This document shows, one piece after another, positions 34,992 through 47,595 of a DNA stretch of 64,000 nucleotides. Under the pieces are notes generated by a model. It had not been told where the DNA came from. It searched no databases and saw only the letters and a list, made by a program, of their open reading frames with translations. Numbering within the stretch: position 1 is the stretch's first letter; every line of letters begins with the position of its first letter. Made by a program: the position numbers and the translations under genes. The stretch spans positions 32,468,587 to 32,532,586 of the forward strand of contig CM073591.1 in the NCBI GenBank assembly GCA_037074705.1, written 5' to 3'. Source of the stretch: Zhengitettix transpicula (Eukaryota > Arthropoda > Insecta > Orthoptera > Tetrigidae).

Positions 34992-36183
34992 TCTATAAAT
35001 ATAAAAATGAATGTGTGTCTGTCAGTCTGTCCCATACACGTTCCTTTGCCATTATTCCGATTGCGACGAAATTATTGTGAGTTGCTGTGCCCACGTCCGA
35101 GAAGATTTCTGTCGGCTTTTTTACCATTAGAAATCTCCCAAGGGGTGAACGAGGGTGAAATTTAAAAACATGGTAAAAAGTTCGTTTTTAGACTCAATTA
35201 TTTCTCGGAGTCGATGAGATTCATAGTTTCTCTCCAGATATTTTAAGTGTATAATTGAACCCCTTACAGCGTGGGTAGTCAGCAGCCCGCGAAACAAGCG
35301 AGAATGCTGTCAAATCCAGGATTAGAGAAGATAATGAGTTTATTTCTGGCATTCACTATGTCCGTTAAGCGAAACAAATTTCCGTGTACAATCTTAAATG
35401 AAAAGAAAAATTCTTCCAAACATTTTACTTACGATCAAGGAACAAATACCGAAGGATTAAGACACACCTACCACCTCTGGGGCTAGGGGTAGACGCGGTG
35501 TCATTTTAAACATTTCCAAACGGCCATTATTAGCGTCGAATAAAATGTTTTAGGTTTCACTGATTTTGATAGTGAAATTCTAGATTATTTATCTGTCTAA
35601 TCTCAAGTCGAAATGGCAATGTTGGGAAGCTCGCTTGCCGTACGGGTGGTTTTTATAAGTGTTTTACAAAAAAAAAATTAATGCATAAATGACCGATATT
35701 GGTGTCGATTCCTGGGTTATAGAAGTCACTGATTTAAATCTGACATTAACCATGGTTAATTAAATTTTACGTTCTTCGTCGTGAATGTGGACGTGGTGGG
35801 TACAAAGCTACCCGGAGTAGTTACCGGGTGTATTTTGTATTTTCTTAGGGTACCATCTACATTTAGGTCTGTTTCTAATTAAAGGTTGTATTTTTTACTC
35901 ATGGGTATTTTTAGACTTTAGCGAGTATGTTTCAGTTTTAATTCTGCGATATTTTTTTAACACTCTTATTTTATGTAGTAGGAGAAGTCTCAAGTTGATA
36001 AAGTGCCGTCAGTCATCATGCTGGTTTATTTGGAGCTATCTGCCGAGGGGTGAGGTCGGGGAGGGGAACGGAAATAGGTAAATTTTCCAAATAATTGCGC
36101 TACTGATGCTGGTTAAATGAAAAACAAAGAGGTACTTCTCCGGGATAATTTAAATGCCCGGGCAACACTGGGCACTCAGCTAG
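34992..36183 (+). mobile_element. Helitron-like element, copy H4 (long member)
   Basis: The 5' end TCTATAAATATAAAAATG at 34992 follows a host A. The 3' end has a hairpin-like CCCGGGCAACACTGGG and then CACTCAGCTAG ending at 36183. These match the conserved Helitron termini (5' TC, 3' hairpin then CTAG). The base after CTAG is C rather than the expected T, so the 3' boundary may be off or the flank changed. About 1.19 kb, no Rep/helicase. Internal words such as GTCGATTCCTGGGTTATAGA resemble the body of H1/H3/H5. Confidence 0.6.
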
Positions 36184-37574
36184 CTTATAATAAAAATAGA
36201 CGTAGAAATACAATGTCAATTTTTAAATATTACGTAATCTTTTCCAATAATTTATAAAGTCTAGCTTGTAACTGCTCTTTTGTTGCTTGCTTTCCGTTCT
36301 AAATAAGGCGAAAAGCATACGTAATACATACATATATATTAGTTTAATTTAGAATACATAAGTAGTCTAAATTTATAATTACGTATAATATTACAGAATA
36401 ATACTTGAATTTATTAATAATGGCAATGTAGGCAAATATAACTTTAATTATCAAAAATACAATACATTTTATGAACTTAGTAGATTGCATAAACACAATG
36501 TTGATCTCACTTGAACGTTCATCACAATAAACTCAAATTTCTTTTCGTAAAAGTCGAGTAATTTTAATATTACAACTAGTGCGAAATTCCTCCATCCATT
36601 ACATCTAATGCAGGTCTACGAACAATTTTTTCCAAACCAAACCAGGACCTCAAATGAGGAACGAATTTTATATATATATATATTGTAATTCGTATTAATT
36701 AAGGCATTAATGGTGACTGATAATCTGAATTGTTAGAGAAACATTATTGACGGCGGTACCGAACACTACAAGCGACAATGAAACAGAGTATTGTTGTCTC
36801 GGTTGGAAGAAGGGAATGCGCGCTCAAAATTACGAGACGAAGGCAGTCGGCTATGGAATTCAGTCGAGGACGGAACTAAAATTACAGGAATTGGAAATCA
36901 GAGGCGAGAGCATTAAGTCGGGTGGACGTTTGGCTGGAAGATTAAACACGTACCGAGAGCGAGAATCGAAGGCAGAACTACAAAAACCAACTAAGCTGGG
37001 CAACCGTGAGAAGGAGGCAACCGAGGGAGCGAGAGACGAAGAAGAGGTTTCTGGTTCCCGACTTTGTTCCAGAAATATTTAAATTAGAATCTGTGAGCTA
37101 AGTAGAAGCTGTGCAAAACCCATCACCGTGCTTCGTAAATCCAAAGTATCCTAGAAGCAGTGGGCAGCCGTAAGTAACAATAGAAAACAGTTAATGACGT
37201 AAACCAAATTAAAAGATAGATGTCAGATATCGTTCCTTTCTTATTGATAACAAAATTGTAAATTGGAAGCAATCTTTGTAGGTTAATTTCGTCGACAATT
37301 AAATTTAGGTTTGTTAATTGACAAGTACATCTTTTCCTTTTAAATTTAATTTTGTGTTCTTTAATTATTTTACATGATATAGCCTTTATCGAACCCAGTT
37401 GAGACCCTGAGAGAATGAGATATGTTTAATTTGTATAATTTTTTAATTTTGATAATAAATTTGTTTGTTGTTAAAATTTAATCTTTTATTTGATTGCCAC
37501 CCGATTAATTATTACAAAATGGTTCACAACGAATAAATCGATTAAATAAATTAAATGTTTTTAATTTGATTATT

Positions 37575-37577
<3 letters not shown>
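36184..37577. other. AT-rich DNA with one charged open frame
   Basis: Contains a (TA)n run near 36669-36684 and the frame listed separately. Nothing else recognised. Confidence 0.45.
36747..37082 (+). CDS. Unrecognised 111-codon open frame, Lys/Arg/Glu-rich
   Basis: Among the longest frames of the window and outside the PA-560 repeat. The product is strongly hydrophilic, with many GAG, AAG and CGA codons in its second half, no hydrophobic segment and no motif I recognise. The DNA is purine-rich, and such tracts give long charged frames by chance. No splice or promoter signal decides the matter. Confidence 0.12.
   Translation: MTAVPNTTSDNETEYCCLGWKKGMRAQNYETKAVGYGIQSRTELKLQELEIRGESIKSGGRLAGRLNTYRERESKAELQKPTKLGNREKEATEGARDEEEVSGSRLCSRNI

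Positions 37578-37660
<83 letters not shown>
37578..37660. repeat. (TA)n(GA)n compound microsatellite
   Basis: About 26 TA units (37578-37630) followed by 15 GA units (37631-37660). Likely highly polymorphic. Confidence 0.95.
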
Positions 37661-37662
<2 letters not shown>

Positions 37663-40600
37663 ATTACAACGAATAATGACGTTTCACTCAACTCTTTAGC
37701 GATTAAAATATCTTGGTCAGAAAATTAAATGTCTCCAAATTGATTTGTACAACTTTTCCCTTAGACAGTCTAATTCCGATACACTGACCTAAGTACAAAG
37801 GAGATTAATAATCTTTGGAGTTAAAACGGATTAGGTACATCGGGTTTCGCAAAAACGTTCATGTTTTTGTATCCGTAACGAAATTTCACCATTGTACTAT
37901 TTTCATCAAGATGTCCATAGCGCTTCTAAATTATTTTGCTTTATAATAAACCTTTCCTTTTGATGTTTGAATATTTCACTCCGGTCCCTAAATATACATA
38001 CTAATTCGTGCGTATTACTCTGTAGACTTGGCTTTTATCCATTCCATACATACACAAATCCAATCACCGGGACATGGTGGTTAATGAACGTGACCGTCGC
38101 GGTCGATCCAACATTTGCATTGTGTTAACAACAGTAAAAAAATGAATAAAATCTTCTCGGGACTCTAGCCGAGTGAAAATTTGTATCTGTGACGTCATCC
38201 TCTTCTAGCAAAGTGTTTTCCCTGTATTTAGAGAGAAGCGTAGGTTACCCCCACCTCCTTGTCATTGCCCGCCACCAGGTGACTTGTAGTTAGCATTCTT
38301 TATTAACAGTAAAACACTCTTTACGATCTTAATTTAACATATTCCTTTTAAAATATTCGATTACCTTCGAAATGCATTTTTTAATATTTTTATTATATTA
38401 ATGAATTTCAAACAACGGTAATTTGGTTTACCCGGTGGAAGTTTCTTTACAGATACCAATCGTAAAACTGTTGAAATTATAACATCACATTCAAATAAAA
38501 AAATACGTGATTTAATTGAGCTAGTCAATTTTATATTTTTTGTAGGTGACGTCACAAGTCGCCATATGATAATAGAATGTTACAGGTTCGCAGCGAGGAA
38601 AAATTTCGTATAACTCGAGTTGGGGTAACTGCCACTTAAAATTTGAACCCGGTCCAAGGATCAAAATCATTTCTTAAATCAATTAACAATGAGAGTAAAA
38701 TAAAATAATTAATAAATAATAGAATTTTTTGATCCTAAAAAAAATGTCTTTGGATATGACGTTTCCCGCCAAAAATCTCGGCGGTTGTAAATTCCTGTAT
38801 ACCTTTGTGTAATTTTTTACGCATATCCATAATCGATTAGCTATGATGAGGCTACAAAAATTAATTTGTAAACATAAAAATGTGGAAATAGGATTTTGTA
38901 TATTAAGGCCCAGACGTTTTAATTCTCGCGTTGTCGTGAAAGGAGAGATTCTGCTACACACGTTTTAATTAACTAACCTAAATTGTAAAAGAGTTCTCGG
39001 TAAATTTAACATTATTAGTTTTCCAATTAATTATGCTTTACAATAGGCAGATTTCGTGTGAGTAACTTCAGGACCGTGCTACTGTATTATTTGCAATAAC
39101 ATTATTTCACTTTCATTACGTCACAGAACCCTTACCTCAAAATGTTCATTTGTTCTTATGATCTCTAATCGCAGACATTCTACTTAAAATTAAGTAACAC
39201 TTTAAAAGTGGCTTTCGTAAATTTCCACAAATTGTGAAACAAATTTCACACTATAGTACAGTTTGAAATGAAGACATTCTACATAATTAATCGGTCCTAA
39301 AATTCATTAAATATTATTAGTATGATTGTTGTAAAAACGATTTAAAAACTCTTCGTGCCAATTATAAGTGTTAGAAGGCTGAAGGAAAAGGCTGTACCAC
39401 AATATAAAAACAGATAATTACCGGTATTGTGGTCTGTGTGATATAAAGTATACTGACTATACCAAATAATGTAGCAAAAACATCAAATCATTCATAAAAT
39501 TTTTCTTCGCTTCCTACCATAACGACAATTTCATTAGTCGTTTTGCATCCAACAAAATTAATTATTTCTATTTTAATTGTGGTACGGTCCAGTACCTCCT
39601 TCCACTGAGGATTATATACGCACTAATGTATACTTAGAAGCTGTTGCAAATTGATCAACATCATAAATCCTCCAGACATTTAAAAAGAATACAAAAGTAA
39701 CACAGAGTTGCGGATTTTTCGGCAATCTGGTCAAAAACAATTTTTCCGCCTGGACCACGTGCGTAAAGGGGGATGACGTTTTTCCCAGGCGGGGAAACGT
39801 TGTATAAAAAGTGCGGTAAAATGGAGGCATTTTTTTCTGGGGTATGTTGGCATGTTAGCGTCGTTTTGCTTACACGTGTAGTAAGACATCGTAGAGAAAC
39901 TTTTTGTCTCATAGCTTATTCGGTGAAAGAGGTGAACAGCTACGGAAAAAGGACTACGAGACTGGACGAACAAAAATCCAGAGGAAGCTCGTTGCTATTT
40001 TCTTGAAGGCGCCAATCACCGGGAAATATTCCTCAAGAATTCCGAGGGTTATGTAGGCAAACCCCAAAAATAATGCTTTGTTTACATTTCTTATAAAATG
40101 GAAGTAAGTTGATTTTTTCAATTAAGCTGTAATAAAACCACGAGATAGAGCTAATGTTTTTCAGTTGAAAAGTGGCTCGAGCGTTCAATAAATAATTAGA
40201 ACTGTAATAATTAATTTTTAAGCAATTTTGAATTGTAATTAAAAATAGTTTCTAAATGAAATAATTTTTTATGGAATTTATCAACCATTTAGGTATTATC
40301 ACACAATTTTCAGTTGACGTTGAACAATTAATTGGCGACTGGCATTCTTCTAGAGTTCGTGATTTATTAACTTAAAAACTGTTATCTTGATGATACTGCA
40401 AATTGCAAGAGGTTTTATTTATTATTACAAGACTTTTAGAGAAAATATTACTCAAGTAATTGATCTCTAAATTCATATTTCAATTGCAGCAACGTAATTC
40501 AGCCATTAATTACTAGAAGAATCAATCAGATGAAATAAATTGCTACTTTGTTTTTTTGCATATTTTCAAATGGCGTTAATTGTGAGTTCAGTATAAATCG

Positions 40601-41271
40601 TCTTGTAGGGCACACGGCACGCCTGATTATTTCACCAAATCAGATCGCTAGAAGCAATCTCCGTACAGAAGTGGTTTCGTACCGCAAATAGCAATGAAGG
40701 GCGACGCCATCAGCATGATTGCACTGAGGGATATCTGATTACCTCGTGTCACAACTTGCCTGACAGCTCTGTGTCAACTTCGGTCCAAGCGTTCGGCTGC
40801 GAAATTAAATATGCTGACTCTTTCATTTACACAATTACTCTACACAACTGTTTGATTTTCGTTGTTCAATCAAAAATTCTTCCATGGTAATTTACTAATT
40901 TTTGGATACACAAGAGGTAAATCGTAGGCATTAAAATACAAATTAGGGCTGGAACCAGCCGTTTCGTATATATTTATTATTTACTGAAGACATACGTGTG
41001 ATTAAAACACACGAAATTTAAAAGAGGTAAATAAAATTTTTAAGATTAACATTGTTCAGAACTTTTTAACTCTACTAAGCTCAAATGTACAATTTATTAT
41101 AACTTTCTGATTGATTTGAAGCACCTCGTGATTATTTATCATTTGAAAATATTCATTTTCTGAAAACTAAATATATTGAGATTATAGATCTCGTACTTAT
41201 TTATTTAAAAAAAATTATTTTCTGTTCAGACGTTAATAAGACTATTTTCATTTGATTAGTTACTCGTATTG
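37661..41271. other. AT-rich non-coding DNA with weak islands
   Basis: Patches at about 39720-40020 and 40570-40800 are less AT-rich but hold only short frames. At 40951-40970 CGAAACGGCTGG (minus) and at 40984-41020 CTGAAGA ... GTGTG ... CACACGAAA (plus) echo the Penelope-type motifs, with a 5-base insertion before the stem. Otherwise nothing recognised. Confidence 0.4.
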
Positions 41272-41563
41272 TAATAGTCGGCCAGCTGCCTCCTAAACAG
41301 AAAATCCCTCTACCGCCATCGGAAGCGCGTGAGACAAGTGCCCAATGCCCGACCTACCTGATGCATGTTTTCTAGGGTTTGTCCTGCATCACTTTTAGGC
41401 AAATGCCGGGTACGATCCTTAAACTACAGTCCGGGGCCCTAGTTAACCCTTGGCCACCTTCCTCTACCATTCTGCATCTACCCTTTCAAATCTCTTCGAA
41501 CGCTATTAAAGGAGAGGTGCCACCAAGTCGATTACCCTCATGTAGCCTATTATTCTAAAAAAT
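41272..41563 (+). mobile_element. PA-560, old diverged 5'-truncated copy
   Basis: The full 3' half is recognisable (TAGTCGGCCAGCTGCCTCC, GGGTACGATCCTTAAAC, TACCCTCATGTAGCC) but with many substitutions, small deletions and a short A-rich end. More diverged than most copies in the window, though similar in style to the older copy at 60322-60703 (shared TGCATCACTTTTAG variant), suggesting an older subfamily. Confidence 0.75.
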
Positions 41564-41869
41564 AATTTAACAGAGAAACTGATCAAAATATAATTACACA
41601 ACGTCTACTTTTAATTTAGGACGTCATAAGGAGTTGGAGTATTAAAAATAATTTGTATACGATATTCAGTTCCTCAATTAATATACGCCAAAAATTGGTA
41701 TTATGTAAATGAATTTTGAGTATAATTTTAAATGAATTTATATTGGTTAATTAGTCTATAGCGAAGAGTATTGAGTCTCATTTAGGCTATGACAGGCAGT
41801 GCAGCCAAACCATGCCTCTGAAATTTTACTAGTAATTTATTTGTATAATATCATATTCTGATCACAAAA

Positions 41870-42016
41870 ACTGGGGTTAAGACTGATGGAGAATCGAAAC
41901 TCTGACGACGTGTCACTCCTAAAATCCAGAATGTGTCATGAGAGACGACAGTCTGGCTGTCGCCTCGGTAGGCCAATGTCCTTCATAGGCTATGGAGCCA
42001 AGAAGTAAGTAAGTAA
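41870..42016 (+). mobile_element. Putative LINE 3' end with (AAGT)n tail
   Basis: TCGCCTCGGTAGGCCAATGT, then CATAGGCTATGGAGCC, then (AAGT)n at about 42002-42015. A unique 3' untranslated segment ending in a short tetranucleotide repeat is typical of non-LTR retrotransposons without poly(A). No coding part is visible. Confidence 0.4.
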
Positions 42017-42383
42017 TATAAATTAACTGCCTATTACTTGAAGAACTTAGCAATGCACAAAAATTATTTATATTACTCCAAGTTCATTCTGAACGTCATT
42101 AATCTTTAAATTAAGGATTAAAAGTACTGTATTTATTTTTTATCAATTGCTTGAATATATTCTTTCTGACTTATGGCCAATTTATTTATTGTAAAATTAA
42201 AATATCAAATAATTTTTATTATAGAGAATTATATTAATCTAACCAAAGACGAACTAGAAACGAATTTCAACCCATATAAACTAAATATAGTCTTCTACTA
42301 TACAAGAACAGTATAAAATGTTCAGGAATAAAACTGTCTCATAGAGTATATAAAATATATAAAAAGTTGAAAACTATAAAAAT

Positions 42384-42414
42384 CCAGGAGGACGCTCTAT
42401 CCACTAAGCTATCC
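42384..42414 (-). mobile_element. tRNA-like SINE head fragment (A-box only)
   Basis: The minus strand reads GGATAGCTTAGTGGATAGAG and onward, a typical tRNA D-arm with A box. No B box follows on that strand. A B box on the opposite strand lies 165 bp away, suggesting a SINE broken by inversion. Confidence 0.45.
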
Positions 42415-42482
42415 TTCACGACTCCCGATCAGATGCGAAAATTGACATTTTACGTAAATTGATCGTAGGTTTTTGGGAAGCA

Positions 42483-42686
42483 TTAATTCAAGTATAAGGA
42501 AAGCATAACTAAATCATTATGCTTAGAGCCATGTTAAGTTATTTATTTTAAGCATGCGGAAAAACGTCGGAAGCTCCCAGTTCGATTCCAGGTCAGATCG
42601 ACATTTTTCCTCGTGCTTAAAATAAATATCTTAACATCGCCTTAAACCTGATGCTTTAATTAAGCTTTCCTTATTTGAAGTGAATT
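42483..42686. repeat. Inverted-repeat element with a pol III B box in its loop
   Basis: Arms at 42483-42570 and 42598-42686 are imperfect reverse complements, matching at GTTAAG/CTTAAC, TATTTATTTTAAGCA/TGCTTAAAATAAATA, GGAAAAA/TTTTTCC and the outer AAGGAAAGC/GCTTTCCTT. The centre holds AGTTCGATTCC at 42579-42589, a B box, followed by GGTCAGATCGACATTTTTCC, similar to the SINE at 16231-16250. It is probably a head-to-head SINE dimer or a fold-back derivative. Confidence 0.5.
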
Positions 42687-45600
42687 ATTACACATTTTTA
42701 TGATTTTAAGTTTGAATTATATTTTATAAATAATTACAAATTACTAAATAATATTTTATCTTTACGATTTTTAAACAACCCGATATATTTAACGGTAATT
42801 AATTGTTTTTATAATTGTAATTAATTATTAATGATATAATTTATATTTAACAACGAAACATCGGGCTGCTTTGGAGTTTTCCTGAATTATAAATAATTTT
42901 GTTTGAGGTCTTTTAATTGTCTTTAAATATGTATGATTATAAATTTCTGTTGTTATATATATGACGTATCCTTTTAAATATAAGACGAATTCAAAATAAA
43001 TGTATGTCTATTTATTTTTTTATTTAAAGTATCTTCCTTTTTCACGGAAAACATGAATATGAACAATGTATATACATGTTAAAGTATAATACTAACAAAT
43101 TTCCTGCTTCACAAACACAATCGTCAGTATATACGAAAATCGAGTTTTCATTTAACAAATATTTGGTGCGCCTGGAGGCGCATGATTGGGATCCCTTTAG
43201 GATGAATGGCATAATCCGGGCGGTTGTTTATTGGCGTTCAGGAACCGCGGCAGTTCATTACTGGATAATGATAGAGGTCATTAGCGGTACGGGACTGCGG
43301 CTTCGTAACACAGCGGCCCCCAGGGTCGCCCACGCACACCTGCGTCTCGGCAATCTTTGTAACTACAATTAGTAGGCCTGGGGGGTTGGGTTCGTCTCTT
43401 ACTTGCTCCTGCACGCCGCGGCGCGTCCGTCTTCCTGCTGAGAGGCGACTCTCTCAATGGAATGCACAAACTGCGAGATAAAGTCTATGATTTTTTTCTC
43501 ATTTAATTTTTATTCACGCAAGTGTTCATTCATTAATAGTAGCTACACTTATTATGTCATCTAGTTCAATACACTCGAGTCTTCTTAATATATATCTATC
43601 TACATTTAACCGAGTCATTACTTGTTAAACCGTTTTTCAGATTCGATTACATAATTTATAACCAGTCTATGAATTTTAATTTGGAATTACATGAATGTTT
43701 CATTTATAAAAGCAAGTATTTGACACTGTGATATTCTTTCTACAACATCCTCCAGTTGCTTCAAGTCTTTACCTGATTTTCTTCATCTTTAATCCTGTCG
43801 TCCTACGCCCTTAAAACAGGGCTTTATAGTTCATAACATCTTTCATTTTCATCGAAAATTATTTGTCTGTCATCCGTATCACAGTCGTGACTTCTTGAAA
43901 GTTACAGCGGTACGTTTTGATCGTTTTCTTATAAAAAAAAATGATAATAATCAAGGTTTTGCAGCTGCCGCCATTTTCTATACAGATAACGGAAGGCCGT
44001 AAAATATCAGTTCAACCAATCAAGAGGCTCTTTAAAAGAATGAAAATCAAATTCGGGCTTGACAATTTTGTCGAGAAAAGCGTACAAATTCAATAATTTA
44101 GATGAGAACGATTTCGGATCCCATAATAAATAAAACGTAAATATTCAAGCTATGTGCAAGACACATATATACTATTTCTTTGTATATATCAAGATGGATT
44201 AAAATATATTTACTATTTTGTTATAAAACAATCAAAAAAATTATGCAAAATTTTACAGACAATTTAATTACGTCAAACAATAAATAAATTTAACTCCATT
44301 TTTCACAGAATGCATCGGAACGATAATGATATACACATTAACTGATCTCAAACAAGACAATCACGGTAAAATTAATTACTACGCCAATAAAATCGTTGAC
44401 CTGTACCAAGCGACAGTTTCCACAAAACTCGTCAGTAAATAGAAAACGTCCTTTCATGAATGCAACCAGCGCTACACCGTTGTTTTAAACGGATGTATTC
44501 CAACTTCAATGGCTATGAAAGAAAATTCTTTGTCCATTTATGTAGATTCTAATGAGTAATGCCCCTTGTCGCACAGTTTCCGAATTAAAAAATTGTCTTT
44601 ATTTATTTCAAAAATAATGTAGGCTGTAACCCAGCGAGTCTGTTAAGGACAATTTAACTGTAAAGCGACCCGTTTATTTAGGATGAGTGGAAGAATTAAG
44701 GCAGGACGAAACAAATACACTTGTTAGCGGGTTTAACTATTACGAGAAGATTTTTTTTTTCACGTGCAACGAAATATTTGTTACATTTATAAACTAAAAA
44801 TGTAAAAGGAAAAATATTTTCTTAACCATTTTGTTTAATTAAAAGACACAAAAGTTGTCTATTGTAGGGTACATTTACATAAAAGATTTTAATAATCATC
44901 TTTATGAAAATGAAAAATAAATTATGGAATCAAATTATGTTTTAAGTTGCCATTATTACATTACGTCAGATTTTTTCTGAATAATAAATTTTAAACATTT
45001 TTGCTATTGCTAATTTTAATAATATTTACGTCTAATTTATGAACCGGATTGTATCTATATTTTTTGGCATGTATTTATGCCGTTATAGATTTTATTTTCT
45101 GCAGGTATATAATTTCGCATTTAAGCTAATTTATTCCCGGAAATAAGAAATGCAGTCATCTATAATTATTAAGTAGGAGTATTATAAAGCGTTCAGATGC
45201 GACCTTGGAGAGTAATTCTTTACGTTGTAGACTGTTACATTAGTATTTTTTTTAATGATGTTGAGGAGGGTGAGAATTATATACTTTCTTTAACCGCACA
45301 TTACTCGTGATAATTTCGTTAATTACGAACGTCAAATATGGTAACGGACTTTATTTCATTTATATAGACTGTTTGCTGTATTATAAACTTTAAACTGACT
45401 ATTTTTTGCGATAAACTATTTTACGTGTGACGCGAACTTTGAACTCTTTTTGTAGGATAAAATAATATTAGAAATATTCTACCGAATAGCACGAGCTTCT
45501 GCGTTGCACAAAACTAACTGAATTTTTCCAGTTAAGACAGATCGGTTGAGTTATTCAAAGTAACACCGGAGATTCTTCAACTTTAGAGTGCCAAGTTAAA

Positions 45601-47113
45601 ATAAACATTCTGCTTCTCCTCCGATCTCAGATTCCACATTCACCTGTGCCCCGACTCTATAGAAATCAATGTTCCTTGACTTAAACAAACCGAGAAAGCT
45701 TCAGGAAATCTAAAAAGTGTTACTTTTCAAACTTTGGCGTGTCAAAAGAATAAAAGACAAATCGAAACTGTCGAGAGTTTTAGTAGTCAAATAAATCTCC
45801 AATTAACGAAAAAGGATCAGAAGTCTTAAGTAAATTAAAAGAACCTGTATGAATAGTGAGAATCACAAAATTCTCCGTGTCATTCTAACAGTAAACTTAT
45901 TAAATACTACTACGATGATGAAGTGATAACACAATTAACAGTATCAAAGATGGATGCGAGCGAGGAAGACCTTTATATTAAATTAAGATCGTCCATCAAC
46001 AATTGCACTTTATTAAACTAACAATTTCCACTCAGACACTATTTGAGATTTAAAGGAATGTTTCAAAATAAATTTTGTTGGATTTAACAAAAAATATTAG
46101 AACTTTTTGTATTTTAACTCGTGTATAGTCAAAAGTGTAGAAGGTTAAATACGAGTTTTCGGATACAGGTAAACAGAAAAATGAACATATCGAGGAAAAG
46201 AGGAAAGAAATGTGATATTTTAACACTTAAAGGTAAAGAAAACTGCGCTCATATTTCAGACTTCTTAATACCGATTATTTTCACAATGAAATAAGGCCGA
46301 GGAAGTAATGTTTATTTTTAAAAAAAAATCAAAATAAAACCTCTTGTTCAGTTGATGGCCTGTATTTAATATTTTTTTTATAAAATCCTTTAATTCTTTC
46401 AACCCCAACTTTTGCACTTCAGCAGCGAATGTTTAAAAATCGTTCTTAATAATAATATACATCGGAATAGAAACCTAAATCAACAAACAGATAATAAAGT
46501 AGCAATTAAACATATAACATTTTGTGATAAAATTAATATCACATGACGTTTAGACAATTATTGTTGCTTTCGTCAGGCGATAAAAATTAAGAATAACAAG
46601 CTGCACAAACCAGAAGACAAACTAAAAAACAAATATGTTAATATAAAAACAATATCTAGTGTTGACTTTCGTAGTATCGGTTTGTACGTTAATTAATGTG
46701 ATGCTGGATTTTATCTAAATAATATCAGAATAGTAACGGGTGTCATTTTCTAAAAAAAAATAATGTTTGGAATTTTTATTTGCTTTAAAACGACAGCTGG
46801 TTTACCTATGTGGAGTTTTTTATTTTATATATTTTGATTCGGCTTTTTAAAGACCTTTCAGTTTGCCCTAAGGAGCAGGAATTATAATCAGCGCAAGAGA
46901 ATTTTTTAGAAACGTCTTCTACTATTTATTTAACACTCAGTTTTGTTTACTTATTTGATACTTTATAAACTGTTTGCTAATTTTTATCTGTTAGAAACAT
47001 TTTTATATATTTTAGAAACCTATATTTAAATTTAAGTTTTCTAGTTCCTTCGTCTCTGCGTTGATGAGAATCAGAATCTCTCGCTCTTTGAAGCATTGTC
47101 ATAAATTTAATAG
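42687..47113. other. AT-rich non-coding DNA with one GC-rich island
   Basis: The island at 43160-43480 is sharply bounded, CpG-containing, and has mixed-sequence words such as GGTTGTTTATTGGCG and TGGATAATGATAGAGG. Frames of 98 codons plus and 62 codons minus have no recognised domain. A conserved regulatory element or isolated exon are both possible. The rest is AT-rich with nothing recognised apart from the motif listed at 46543. Confidence 0.4.
46543..46577 (-). ncRNA. Degenerate hammerhead-like motif (Penelope-type relic)
   Basis: The minus strand reads CTGACGAAAG, then CAACAATAATTG, then TCTAAACGTCATG. The order matches the other motifs here but GAAA has become TAAA, so it would not be catalytic. 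Confidence 0.25.

Positions 47114-47185
<72 letters not shown>
47114..47185. repeat. (AC)n(AT)n compound microsatellite
   Basis: About 14 AC units (47114-47142) followed by about 21 TA units (to 47185). Confidence 0.95.
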
Positions 47186-47187
<2 letters not shown>

Positions 47188-47496
47188 CCTTTGGCCGCAT
47201 CCTACAGAGGGAGCTCAAAATGAGTCGAGCCATTTAAAAGGGGACAATTACAGTTGTTGGATTTTCAAATTATGGAACATCGTCGTTAAGTTAGACCACG
47301 TCCTGAGATAATTGTAGATTCATTTCTCGAATAATAAATTAATTAAAGAAATCTCTTTAAGTTTTGATAATTTCTTCAAATGAAAAAATTATCCGGCGCC
47401 CTATTTTCGAGAACCTCGGGAGAATTTGATGAGTAGAGGCCGATCTGCTACAATATATAATTGAAAGTTTTTAAAACAGACGAAAAAATAGGTTCA

Positions 47497-47595
47497 CAAT
47501 TGAAGAACAGCCACCTACACCAGTCCTCAAGATTTTATATTTATTGTAGAAATATATAAGGTTGAGGACTGGGAATAGATAGCTGTTTTCAATTG
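47497..47595. repeat. Long stem-loop (MITE-like)
   Basis: Outer ends are CAATTGAA/TTCAATTG. The arms continue with ACAGC/GCTGT, CCAGTCCTCAA/TTGAGGACTGG and TATAT segments over ~40 bp, with an AT-rich loop. Substitutions pair poorly in two places, so it is old. No terminal duplication identified. Confidence 0.6.

Noticed and set aside
47114..47185. CRISPR-like or other functional array in dinucleotide tracts
   Set aside because: Plain (AC)n(AT)n microsatellite without spacers.
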